DNA of 64,000 bases from Clostridia bacterium (GTDB lineage Bacteria > Bacillota > Clostridia > Christensenellales > Aristaeellaceae): the NCBI GenBank assembly GCA_017512805.1, contig JAFWES010000059.1, positions 1 through 64,000 on the forward strand. Direction: 5' to 3'. This document shows positions 1 through 8,342 of the stretch, piece after piece. The notes beneath the pieces are model-generated. The model saw only the letters and a program-made list of their open reading frames with translations, was not told the origin of the DNA and ran no database searches. Both the position numbers and the translations under genes were made by a program. Position 1 is the first letter of the stretch; every line of letters starts with the position of its first letter.

Positions 1-68
1 GAACCGACCGGGACTGATCGATCCTCTTGCTTATTACCTGAGAAATACTTGAAACCATGTTTCGATGT

Positions 69-140
69 AGCGCCGTATACCTGACCGGTACGTACGGTGC
101 AACGGGAGGGGCGAGGGCTAACGCCCTCCCTCTACCCTAT
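69..140 (+). mobile_element. Group II intron 3' end (domains V and VI)
   Basis: Seen: an AGC triad at 69-71 opens a helix in which GCGCCGTA (70-77) pairs with TACGGTGC (93-100), interrupted by the two-base bulge CG (91-92), with a small distal hairpin at 78-90. This is the domain V pattern. It is followed by a long GC hairpin at 104-137 (GAGGGC, TAAC loop, GCCCTC) with an unpaired A at 134 near the base and a terminal AT at 139-140, as expected for domain VI with its branch-point adenosine. Known: bacterial group II introns, especially class C-like ones, end this way. Inferred: the intron and any maturase gene extend left of the window, and the 3' exon starts near 141. The class is a judgement from memory of such ends. 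Confidence 0.78.
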
Positions 141-245
141 TGAAAGACGTCGCTGCGAATCAGTTCAGATGCGCTATGACCGACGCACAAGTTGATTTGT
201 AACAAAATTGTAAATCATACGTTTGCCATGGATGCGCAAATCTGA

Positions 246-274
246 TTGAAATGGATACAAAGATATGATAGAAT
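246..274 (+). promoter_or_regulatory. Sigma-A-type promoter for the giant repeat protein
   Basis: TTGAAA (246-251), a 17-base spacer and TAGAAT (269-274) lie 58 bases before the ATG at 332. The region between the intron end (140) and this promoter is AT-rich and shows no gene. Confidence 0.6.
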
Positions 275-331
275 TGTACAAATTGAGCGGGTAGATTGCG
301 TCTTGATATGACCGAATGGAGGAAGTTGCCT

Positions 332-3300
332 ATGAAGAAATGGCTGGTGGCTCTTGTACTGACCCTTGCCGTGTGCATTCTGGCGGGAGTGACTGCGTAT
401 GCGGATAATCCGACGGTGACGGTTAACGTAGCGAATGGCACACAGTTAAATGGAACGTGGAGCGGAAGTTATTATTATAAGGTCTATGTGAGCGTTTCAG
501 GCGGTTCCAATTCAATTGAGTGCGGCTGGAACACAGATATCAATGCGAGTGCGCCTGACGGCTCATGGACTGAAGACATTTCCCAGTTGTTTAGTGATAA
601 CGTCGGGGCCTATTTTGTTACGACGCCTGATGAGAATGTGGAGGGTTATCAGGACGCTTTCTATGTGCGTGCTCCAGGCGCATCAGGATGGACAAAAACC
701 GTTTTCTCGTACGATCAAAGCAGAGTCGCCGACATGCCGGGATTGACCATTACGAACGAAGCTGGCCCCTCGCTTCTTGAGCCGTATACGGTTCAGTGGA
801 GCGATGTGAAAGGCGCGGACCATTACGGTTTAAGATGGAAAATGCCGAACACCTATGAATGGGGTTTTGGGAGCACTGCAAATTCTCTTAGAATAGACGG
901 TGAAATGGCCGATCATAATCTGGCGAATAAAACGGGCTACGTTGGCACCTATGTAGCGTGGGTGGAAGCCTATGCCAATGGAACGAAATATACTGGAGAA
1001 ACCAAGAGCTTTACGATTTCAGCGCCAGGAGCAGATGATGCTTTTGTCCTCCGGGCGGAAGGCGCTGAGGATGGGGAACTGACGATTGGACTCCATGAGC
1101 ATGTTCACTATCAGATTTTTGCTCCCGCTGAAGCAGGACATGTATTCTTTGTCTGCGGCGAATGGCCAGATGACCATGTTGAACTGGATGAAAACGGATA
1201 TGCGGAATATGACTGGAACGCAGAACGGGACAATTATGAGGATTCGTATACCTACACGGCCTATGCGATGTATCAGACGGAAAACGGACCCGTATACAGC
1301 AATACCGTTCAGGTAACTGTTACGATTGATGAAAACACCGTCGTTGGAACGCCGGACAACTTTACGATCGTTAACGAGAATAACACGATAGCCCGTGACG
1401 GTTTGCTGGAAGTTCAAATCGAAAATGTGCCAAATGGCGATTTCTACGAAGCGTTCGTAGAAGGTGAAGGTGAATGGGTTGCACATTCCGGATGGTATGA
1501 CAGAGAAAATGGAGATTCTACGACTGTATATCTGCCTGTCAACACTTTAGAACCCGGAGAATATGAGCTGCATGTGTATTCGGCGCGTTATGGCTCCAGA
1601 CACGCGCATTCAACACAAACAAAAACATTTACAGTAGCTGAAGCATCCGAAGAAGCAGGGGACATCATCTTCGGAATGCAAAATTCTTTCACAACCGGAG
1701 AACCGATCAGAATTCGGGCGTATTATCCGAATCCAAATGAGCTGGACAATGCCTGGATGCATGTGGAAATACATCGTCGATCCGTGGACGGAGATGAATA
1801 CTATAGCCGTGGCGACGGGCTTAACTTCCAGGATGACGGATACTGCATTTGGGAAGAGGATCAGTATTTCTTAACAGCGACTGTTTTCCACTGGATCGAT
1901 GAAGAGAATGATCAGAAAGAGGTCATTGCCAGTGCTACACATGAGTTTTATGTTGACGCCACCGATATGCTTGAACCTCCTACGATCAGTTCGCCTTCTA
2001 CGGTTATAAAAGGAAATGACCTTATTGTACGCATTACAGCGCCAGGCGCCGAGTATGTCGATCTGGATATGCAGCATGTGACGGATGGAAACTGGTATGA
2101 CGTGGGAGGCTGGAGCTGCGATCTGGATGAAAACGGCGAAACAAGCTTTCCCTTTGATAAAGATCTGTTTGAGTACGCAGGTGGAGTATACAGAATTGCC
2201 GTTCATTCCCGCAAATACGGATGGGATTCAGGGCATTCCGAGATTCGCGTCGCTGTCGTGGGAGGGGAGGCTAACACAGATCAGATTGCTCTGTATGTGA
2301 ACGGAGAGATTCCTGAGAATGATGATCTCGAAGTCCTTTCCAGACAGAATATTCGCGTAAAGGTTGCAGCGCCAGACGCCGGTGCGGTGAAGGTTTTGAA
2401 TGGCGATCACTGGGAATACTGGTGGGGAGACGACAATTACGAACGTGACTGGAGCTTTGGTGATGATGTTGTTCTTGTTGCCATGGCCACCTACGATCAT
2501 GATGCTGAATACTTTGCGTGGCTGGATGAAAACAAATGGCAGGTAGATGATGGTGAAGGCGGGACGAGGTATTTTGACTGGAATACCGATTGCTCCTGGA
2601 CGGCTGTCAGTAATTCTGTCAAACTGGTTGTCACCAGCCCCTATGGCGAGCTGGATGCTCCGAGCTTCACACTGAGCGGATTGGATAATAATGATGCAAT
2701 CGCCTGGGGCGGGAAAGTTACCGTCCAGGTGACAGATGATAATATTACACAAAACAGTGGCGAAACCATTATTGACAACGCATGGTATTACACCTATCTG
2801 GAACAGTTGATCGTTTATGAAGATGGTCATTCCGGCTGGGAACGTGTCGAGCTTCCATTTAATATTGAATTTATCGATGGGACAGCTCAGATTCCCACGT
2901 TCGCCCTGGATGGAGAAGCATACTATCGTGTGTGGGTCGGAGCGGATGGAGAAGGATATCAGGCAAATGAAAGCGGACCTCAGCAGTTCTATGTTGGCGT
3001 ACGTGACGAATCCGAAGGAGTTTTCAAAGAATTCTATGTAACGAATACGGAGATTACAACGCAAACGCAGATCAGGCTGATCGGCTATCATTCCGGCGCC
3101 GAATGGATTGAGGTTGAGATTCGTAAAGAAGGCGATCCGGGCTGGAGAGATCATCGGAGCAGCGACGGAGATACCCTTTATCAGGAATGGGGAACAGGCC
3201 ATTCCGGCACGTACAACCTCACAGCAACCGCATATGGGCATCTCTATGATGAGAATAACGAGAGAATCGAAGATGAAAATGGAGAAGAAGCGATTTGGAG

Positions 3301-5815
3301 TTCTCGGATCGGTATTGTGACTGTCTATGTCAACGTTGAAGAGGGAAGGGATCTGTCGGAACCGGTTCTAAACAGCATACCTTCTGTTGTCCATCTGGGC
3401 GAAGCGATCAACGGTTCTTTCGAACCAGTAGAAAATGCCCAGTTCTATCATGTCCAGATTCATTATTGCCGTGAAAATGCGGATTGGGACGATATTGAAT
3501 ACAGAGAGTTTGAAGCCAGCGAAAACATGGATCGATCAATAAGCCTGACATCCGAGCAGCTGAACGAGACCGGGCGCTACAGAATAGAGGTCTATGCCGG
3601 AGCGTTTGGATATAACGATGTCAGCATAGAAAAGTACATTCAGGTCGTGAAAGCGACAACGGCTGAACAGATCAGCCTGACCGTCAATGGAGAATTACAG
3701 TCTGCAGAAGCTCGTGCGGGAGAATCGCTTGATATCAGGGTCACGGCACCCGGTGCCACAGCGATCCGGATTATGAAGGATCATGGCAATTGGGAATGGT
3801 GGGATGGCAGAGCCCTGGATGGGAATGGTGTTTTACACTGGAATCCTTCTTTTGAGAGCGGAAACTACACCTTCTATGCGCAGGCGAGCTATGATGAAAA
3901 TGAAGACGGAGAGCCGATCGACTGGGATCATTTCGATGGATGGGACAACTTTAATCCGAATACAGATCTGGACTGGACAGCGGGAAGCAATATGGTTTCC
4001 GTTACGCTGACAGCCGACGGACATGCTGATCCGGCCGTGATCTCTGAAATCGCACCTGTGACAAGAGGCGAATTGGTAACAGTAGAAGTAACCAGCGCCG
4101 GCGGAGATCAGAGCGCCAGCCGTGCCACGAATCTGTATGCTGTACTCATGAATGATGACGGATATGAAACCGGGAACGGGATCGGTGCAGCGGATATTGC
4201 AGCCGATGATTATCCTGTCACTTTCAGATTCCCGACCGGAGCGTTGGAAGCGGGAACCTATTATGCGTGGGTTCATTCCAGCGCGCCGGGATATAATTCG
4301 ACGGGAACGTATATTGCATTTGATGTATTGGAGCCTGAAGAGGAAGAAGTTCCGTTCATTTTTGAGGTTCAGGATGGAATCATAGATCATCAGAACTTCA
4401 GTATGTCCGGTTATGAAGCGAATACGAGCTGGTTTGAGGTCGTGATCGATAATATCAACGATGATGAAGACCCATTTATTTGGGGTCCATTCGATGGCAA
4501 CCACATTTATAGTACAGAGGGGAAACTGGACGAAGGCGATTATGATATTTATGCCGTTGCTCACTACGTGGATGAAGAAGGAAGGGAAACCGGAACCCGG
4601 AGATCCGAAACCTTCCAGAGAATCGTCACCGTTCTTGGCGATTTGAATGAGCCTGTCATCAATGCGGAAGAAGTATACAGCATCAATGAAGGTATTTCAT
4701 TCACCGTTGACGACCTGGGACAGGGCGACTGGTGGTGGGTTGCGGTTCGGGATATGGATCAGACGTTTGTGAATGAAAACGGGGACGATGAATGGGTAAC
4801 GGTAGCTGAGTGGGATGCGAGGGATGATAAACCGGAGTTGTTTGTAATTGCGGGTGGAGCCCTTACTCCTGGACACAGGTACAATATTGAAGCGAACGTC
4901 AGTCAGAGTGGCTATCATGGTGGACATTCATGGAAGAACATACTCGTTATAGAAGGGGCAGGGAATCTACGCCTGACAGTGGACGTTCCCAATGGATATG
5001 ATCTTAACAACTGGCCATCCAGCAAGAATCTGAGCATTAACGTTTCAGCACCCGGTTCCTCCGCTGTTCGTGTATGGGGAAATGGAAACTGGGATTGCCG
5101 GGATGGCAGAAACATGGAAGGAAATGGAAACAACCATTTTGACTTCAACTTCAATGATGAAGGGAGCTACACGCTTGTCGCGCAGGCAGCCTATGAAGAG
5201 GTTAATTGGGATGGAGTTGATTGGAGCCATTTCAGCTGGGATGATATGGAGTGGTCTGCGACCTCCAATCAGGTGACTGTCACCATCGCTGCGGATGGTC
5301 AGCTGGCTGAACCTGTATATTCCATGATTCCTGCGGCGAAGCCGGGAACAGATCTTGTCATCCGTATTCCAAACCCGATTCAGGACCAGTGGTACGGTGG
5401 CGTAATCTACTTTGAGGATGGCAGCGAACTGATTGAGTATACTGGAATGGATGAGGACACGAACACCATCACTTTGCATATTCCTGACGACGTTGAACCT
5501 GGGAACTACAGAGCCTGGGTCTGGACGGACGCCGAAGGGAAGCTTGGCCAGGGTGTTTCCATCCCGATGGTCATTGATAATCTCCAAGAGGCATCGACGT
5601 TCAAGCTCCCTGCAAATCTGTCAGCAGTCGAAGAGGAAGCCTTTGATGGCGTACACATGGATGTTGTTGTCATTCAGGGAAATCACCCCAACCTTGATTT
5701 GAGCTTCATTCTTGGAACCGGAGCAAAGTATGTAGTAGCAGATGGACCGATCACACTCCCGAGAGGGTGCTCCGTCACGGTAATCAGTACAGCTCAGTAT
5801 AATGTAATCAAGTAA
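332..5815 (+). CDS. Giant secreted Ig-like repeat protein (1827 aa)
   Basis: ATG 332 is chosen because GGAGG lies at 318-322 and the product then begins with a classic signal peptide (KK, hydrophobic core, AYA cleavage near residue 25); an in-frame TTG at 296 is less likely. The mature part is acidic, rich in Trp, Tyr and Gly, and built of beta-sandwich-like modules. A four-module block (an 'ITTQTQIRLIGYHSG'-like unit, an 'EPVI..P.V..G' unit, a 'VNGE...APGA..IRI' unit with W-rich strand, and a further 'EPV' unit) recurs three times with starts near 1648, 3008 and 4336, about 445 residues apart. The C terminus (LPANLSAVEEEAFDGV) resembles a BspA-type leucine-rich unit. No sortase motif or C-terminal membrane helix is seen, so it is probably released or held non-covalently. 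Base composition is clearly AT-richer than the neighbours, suggesting transfer. Function unknown; adhesion or glycan binding is a guess. Confidence 0.85.
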   Translation: MKKWLVALVLTLAVCILAGVTAYADNPTVTVNVANGTQLNGTWSGSYYYKVYVSVSGGSNSIECGWNTDINASAPDGSWTEDISQLFSDNVGAYFVTTPDENVEGYQDAFYVRAPGASGWTKTVFSYDQSRVADMPGLTITNEAGPSLLEPYTVQWSDVKGADHYGLRWKMPNTYEWGFGSTANSLRIDGEMADHNLANKTGYVGTYVAWVEAYANGTKYTGETKSFTISAPGADDAFVLRAEGAEDGELTIGLHEHVHYQIFAPAEAGHVFFVCGEWPDDHVELDENGYAEYDWNAERDNYEDSYTYTAYAMYQTENGPVYSNTVQVTVTIDENTVVGTPDNFTIVNENNTIARDGLLEVQIENVPNGDFYEAFVEGEGEWVAHSGWYDRENGDSTTVYLPVNTLEPGEYELHVYSARYGSRHAHSTQTKTFTVAEASEEAGDIIFGMQNSFTTGEPIRIRAYYPNPNELDNAWMHVEIHRRSVDGDEYYSRGDGLNFQDDGYCIWEEDQYFLTATVFHWIDEENDQKEVIASATHEFYVDATDMLEPPTISSPSTVIKGNDLIVRITAPGAEYVDLDMQHVTDGNWYDVGGWSCDLDENGETSFPFDKDLFEYAGGVYRIAVHSRKYGWDSGHSEIRVAVVGGEANTDQIALYVNGEIPENDDLEVLSRQNIRVKVAAPDAGAVKVLNGDHWEYWWGDDNYERDWSFGDDVVLVAMATYDHDAEYFAWLDENKWQVDDGEGGTRYFDWNTDCSWTAVSNSVKLVVTSPYGELDAPSFTLSGLDNNDAIAWGGKVTVQVTDDNITQNSGETIIDNAWYYTYLEQLIVYEDGHSGWERVELPFNIEFIDGTAQIPTFALDGEAYYRVWVGADGEGYQANESGPQQFYVGVRDESEGVFKEFYVTNTEITTQTQIRLIGYHSGAEWIEVEIRKEGDPGWRDHRSSDGDTLYQEWGTGHSGTYNLTATAYGHLYDENNERIEDENGEEAIWSSRIGIVTVYVNVEEGRDLSEPVLNSIPSVVHLGEAINGSFEPVENAQFYHVQIHYCRENADWDDIEYREFEASENMDRSISLTSEQLNETGRYRIEVYAGAFGYNDVSIEKYIQVVKATTAEQISLTVNGELQSAEARAGESLDIRVTAPGATAIRIMKDHGNWEWWDGRALDGNGVLHWNPSFESGNYTFYAQASYDENEDGEPIDWDHFDGWDNFNPNTDLDWTAGSNMVSVTLTADGHADPAVISEIAPVTRGELVTVEVTSAGGDQSASRATNLYAVLMNDDGYETGNGIGAADIAADDYPVTFRFPTGALEAGTYYAWVHSSAPGYNSTGTYIAFDVLEPEEEEVPFIFEVQDGIIDHQNFSMSGYEANTSWFEVVIDNINDDEDPFIWGPFDGNHIYSTEGKLDEGDYDIYAVAHYVDEEGRETGTRRSETFQRIVTVLGDLNEPVINAEEVYSINEGISFTVDDLGQGDWWWVAVRDMDQTFVNENGDDEWVTVAEWDARDDKPELFVIAGGALTPGHRYNIEANVSQSGYHGGHSWKNILVIEGAGNLRLTVDVPNGYDLNNWPSSKNLSINVSAPGSSAVRVWGNGNWDCRDGRNMEGNGNNHFDFNFNDEGSYTLVAQAAYEEVNWDGVDWSHFSWDDMEWSATSNQVTVTIAADGQLAEPVYSMIPAAKPGTDLVIRIPNPIQDQWYGGVIYFEDGSELIEYTGMDEDTNTITLHIPDDVEPGNYRAWVWTDAEGKLGQGVSIPMVIDNLQEASTFKLPANLSAVEEEAFDGVHMDVVVIQGNHPNLDLSFILGTGAKYVVADGPITLPRGCSVTVISTAQYNVIK

Positions 5816-5827
5816 TGTGTTTCCGCA

Positions 5828-5858
5828 GGGGAGAAACTTTCGGGTTTCTCCCTTTTTT
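5828..5858 (+). terminator. Intrinsic terminator of the giant gene
   Basis: GGGAGAAAC (5829-5837) pairs with GTTTCTCCC (5844-5852), followed by six T. It starts 13 bases after the stop codon. Confidence 0.9.
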
Positions 5859-5932
5859 CTGGGGCAAACGCAAGCCCCGGAAGAGTGAAGGGGCGGCATC
5901 GGGATGAACAGGCTTCAAGGGGCCACCCCACT

Positions 5933-5955
5933 GCCCGATTCATTCGGGCTTTTTT
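5933..5955 (+). terminator. Second intrinsic terminator
   Basis: GCCCGA (5933-5938) pairs with TCGGGC (5944-5949), then TTTTTT. It lies just upstream of the next promoter and may insulate it from read-through. Confidence 0.7.
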
Positions 5956-5959
5956 GCGC

Positions 5960-5989
5960 TTGCGGAACAGTGGCCTGTCCGTGTATAAT
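5960..5989 (+). promoter_or_regulatory. Promoter for the wecE-glycosyltransferase operon
   Basis: TTGCGG (5960-5965), 18-base spacer, TATAAT (5984-5989) preceded by TG (extended -10), 30 bases before the wecE ATG. Confidence 0.7.
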
Positions 5990-6019
5990 GTCGCTGACGC
6001 GCGGCGGGAGGTTTATTGA

Positions 6020-7156
6020 ATGATCAGCTTTAATGTTCCCCCATTTACGGGGCGGGAAATGGAATACATGCGCCAGGCGGTGGAAAACCTGCATATCAGC
6101 GGGGACGGTCCCTTTACGAAAAAGTGCGCCGAATGGATGCAGGGGCGCTTCCGGGTGCCCCGGGCATTGCTGACGACCAGCGGCTCCTCCGCCCTGGACA
6201 TGGCGGCGCTGCTGTGCGGGCTGCGGCCGGGGGATGAGGTGATCCTCCCCTCCTTTACCTTCTCCAGCACGGCGAATGCCTTCGTGCTGGCGGGGGCGAG
6301 GCTGGTGTTTGTGGATATTCGGCCGGATACCATGAATATCGACGAGACGAAGATCGAGGACGCCATCACCGAAAAAACCAGGGTCATTGTCCCGGTGCAT
6401 TACGCCGGCATCTCCTGCGAAATGGACACCATTCTGGAGATCGCCGGGCGGCATGGCCTGAAGGTGGTGGAGGACGCGGCCCAGGGCGTCATGAGCACCT
6501 ATAAGGGGAAGGCCCTGGGCTCCCTGGGGGATTTTGGATGCTTCTCCTTCCACGAAACCAAGAATTACTCCATGGGGGAGGGCGGGGCGCTCCTGCTGCA
6601 CGGCGAGGAAGATATCCTGCGGGCGGAGATCCTGCGGGAGAAGGGCACCAACAGATCCCAGTTTTTCCGGGGCCAGGTGGCCAAGTACAACTGGGTGGAC
6701 TTTGGAGACAGTTTCCTTCCCAGCGATATGAATGCCGCGTACCTGTGGGCGCAGCTGGAGCGGGCGGATGAAGTCAATGAGGATCGGCTGGCCACCTGGA
6801 ACGCCTATCACGCGGCGTTTGCCCCCCTGGAGGAGGCGGGCCGGATTCAGCGGCCCACCGTTCCGGCGGACTGCGTCCATAACGCGCATATGTACTACAT
6901 CAAATGCCGGGATCTGGCGGAGCGGACGGCGTTCATCCGCTTCATGGCGGAGCGGGAGATCGGCTGCGTCTTCCACTATGTGCCCCTGCACTCCGCGCCC
7001 GCGGGGCTGAAGTTTGGCCGCTTCCATGGGGAGGATACGTATACCACCGCCGAGAGCGACCGGCTGGTGCGCCTGCCCATGTATTACGGCATGAAGAAGG
7101 AAGACAGGGAGCGGGTGATCGCTTCGGTGCTGGATTTCTATGATCCTCGCCGCTGA
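6020..7156 (+). CDS. wecE: dTDP-4-amino-4,6-dideoxygalactose transaminase
   Basis: PLP-dependent sugar aminotransferase of the DegT/DnrJ/EryC1/StrS family. In the family's known reaction, dTDP-4-keto-6-deoxyglucose is converted to dTDP-4-amino-4,6-dideoxygalactose (Fuc4N donor). The protein matches E. coli WecE/RffA along its whole length (378 aa): FNVPPFTGREMEYM at the N terminus, PGDEVILPSFTF, DIRPDTMNIDE, VVEDAAQGVMSTYKG, the PLP-lysine segment FHETKNYS near residue 180, and EKGTNRSQFFRGQV. RBS GGGAGG precedes the ATG. It is followed, after a repeat-filled gap, by two membrane glycosyltransferases, which suggests a cell-surface glycan decorated with an amino sugar. No enterobacterial-antigen polymerase is nearby, so the final polymer is unknown. 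Confidence 0.93.
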   Translation: MISFNVPPFTGREMEYMRQAVENLHISGDGPFTKKCAEWMQGRFRVPRALLTTSGSSALDMAALLCGLRPGDEVILPSFTFSSTANAFVLAGARLVFVDIRPDTMNIDETKIEDAITEKTRVIVPVHYAGISCEMDTILEIAGRHGLKVVEDAAQGVMSTYKGKALGSLGDFGCFSFHETKNYSMGEGGALLLHGEEDILRAEILREKGTNRSQFFRGQVAKYNWVDFGDSFLPSDMNAAYLWAQLERADEVNEDRLATWNAYHAAFAPLEEAGRIQRPTVPADCVHNAHMYYIKCRDLAERTAFIRFMAEREIGCVFHYVPLHSAPAGLKFGRFHGEDTYTTAESDRLVRLPMYYGMKKEDRERVIASVLDFYDPRR

Positions 7157-7161
7157 GCCGC

Positions 7162-7385
7162 GGGCCGCAAAGAGAATTTCCGGGGGAATAAGCATGCCGT
7201 CCGAAGGGCGGCATTGAGTAGGAACGCGAGGACGAAAAGTTCGCCGGGGAAATAAAGCATGCCGCCCAGATGTCGGCATTGAGTCGGAACGCGAGGACGA
7301 AAAGTTCGCCGGGGAACAAAGCACACCGCCCGCAGGACGGCATGAATCAGAATGCGATGGCGAAAAGGTCGCCACCGAGGGAGGG
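7162..7385 (+). repeat. Tandem double-hairpin repeat, 3 units plus a partial
   Basis: Three units start at 7192, 7257 and 7321 (period 64-65 bases), with a decayed half unit at 7162-7191. Each unit has a first hairpin (GCCGTCC/GGGCGGC or variant, with compensated changes), a linker like ATTGAGTCGGAACGCGAGG, and a second small hairpin (GCGA.. AAAAG ..TCGC), then a GGGGAA-AAA tail. The third unit ends immediately before the RBS of the next gene. A single related copy is at 13661-13722. Pairing is conserved where bases change, arguing for selection on RNA or DNA structure. Confidence 0.85.
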
Positions 7386-7394
7386 AAAAGCGGA

Positions 7395-8342
7395 ATGGAA
7401 CTGGTCAGCTGCGTGATTCCCTGTTATCACAGCCAGAAAACCGTCGGCAAGGTCACCGCGGGGATCGAGGCCGTTTTTGCGGCCCATCCGGATTGGGATT
7501 ACGAGATCATCCTGGTGAACGATAATCCGCCCGACGAGACCTGGACCGTGATTCAGGGCCTGTGCGAGACGAATCCGAAGATCCGCGGCATCTGTTTCAG
7601 CCGGAATTTCGGCCAGCACGCGGCCCTCATGGCGGGATACCGGCACGTCCGGGGCGATATTGTGGTTTCCCTGGACGACGACGGCCAGAATCCGCCGGAG
7701 CAGATGTTCCGCCTGATCAACGCCATCGACGGGGAGCACGATATCGTCTATGCCAGCGAACCCGAGGCCCCCAAGGCCTGGTGGCGGGTGGCGGGATCGA
7801 AAATGACCAACCGGATGTTTTCCTGGCTCATGAACAAGCCCCGGGACCTGTATCTTTCCAGCTACTACGCGGCCAAACGCTTCGTCATCGAGGATATGGT
7901 CCGCTGCCAGAGCCCCTTCCCCTATGTGGACGGCCTGGCCCTGCAGACCACCACCCGATACCGCAACGTCCAGGTGGACAGCCGGGAGCGGGAGGAGGGC
8001 CAGAGCGGGTATACCCTGCGCAGCCTGATCAAGCTATGGACCAATGGGTTCACCGCCTTTTCCATCAAGCCCCTGCGGATCGCCACCTTTACGGGAGGGC
8101 TGGCCTCCATCGCCGGGTTCGTCATGGGGCTGGTGCTGATCATCCGCAAGCTGGTCTGGCGGGACGCCATCGATGAAGGCTGGACCAGCCTGATGGCCCT
8201 GATGCTGGTGCTGTTCGGCATCCTGATGATGGTTATGGGCCTGGTGGGAGAATATGTGGGGCGGATTTTCGTCACCATGAACCGCAGCCCCCAGTATATT
8301 ATCAAGATCGATACCGGGGAGAGGGAGAATCGCGATGAGTAA
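7395..8342 (+). CDS. Family 2 glycosyltransferase, polyprenyl-phosphate type, with two C-terminal membrane helices
   Basis: 315 aa. The N-terminal GT-A domain starts with SCVIPCYHSQKTV and carries the DDDGQNPPEQ metal/nucleotide motif near residues 94-103 and SRNFGQHAALMAGY. Two hydrophobic segments follow (about residues 232-255 and 268-292). Known members with this layout (ArnC, GtrB, DPM-like) move a sugar from a nucleotide donor to undecaprenyl phosphate at the inner face of the membrane. RBS GGGAGGG at about 7379-7385. It overlaps the next glycosyltransferase by 8 bases, so the two are co-translated. Likely substrate is the WecE product or a related sugar; this is inferred from context only. 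Confidence 0.88.
   Translation: MELVSCVIPCYHSQKTVGKVTAGIEAVFAAHPDWDYEIILVNDNPPDETWTVIQGLCETNPKIRGICFSRNFGQHAALMAGYRHVRGDIVVSLDDDGQNPPEQMFRLINAIDGEHDIVYASEPEAPKAWWRVAGSKMTNRMFSWLMNKPRDLYLSSYYAAKRFVIEDMVRCQSPFPYVDGLALQTTTRYRNVQVDSREREEGQSGYTLRSLIKLWTNGFTAFSIKPLRIATFTGGLASIAGFVMGLVLIIRKLVWRDAIDEGWTSLMALMLVLFGILMMVMGLVGEYVGRIFVTMNRSPQYIIKIDTGERENRDE

Noticed and set aside
1..68. C-terminal end of an intron-encoded maturase
   Set aside because: A short open stretch exists but is too brief, and not similar enough to known maturase ends, to assign.
7192..7385. CRISPR array
   Set aside because: The 64-65 base units are repeated over their full length with two internal hairpins; there are no unique spacers and no cas genes.
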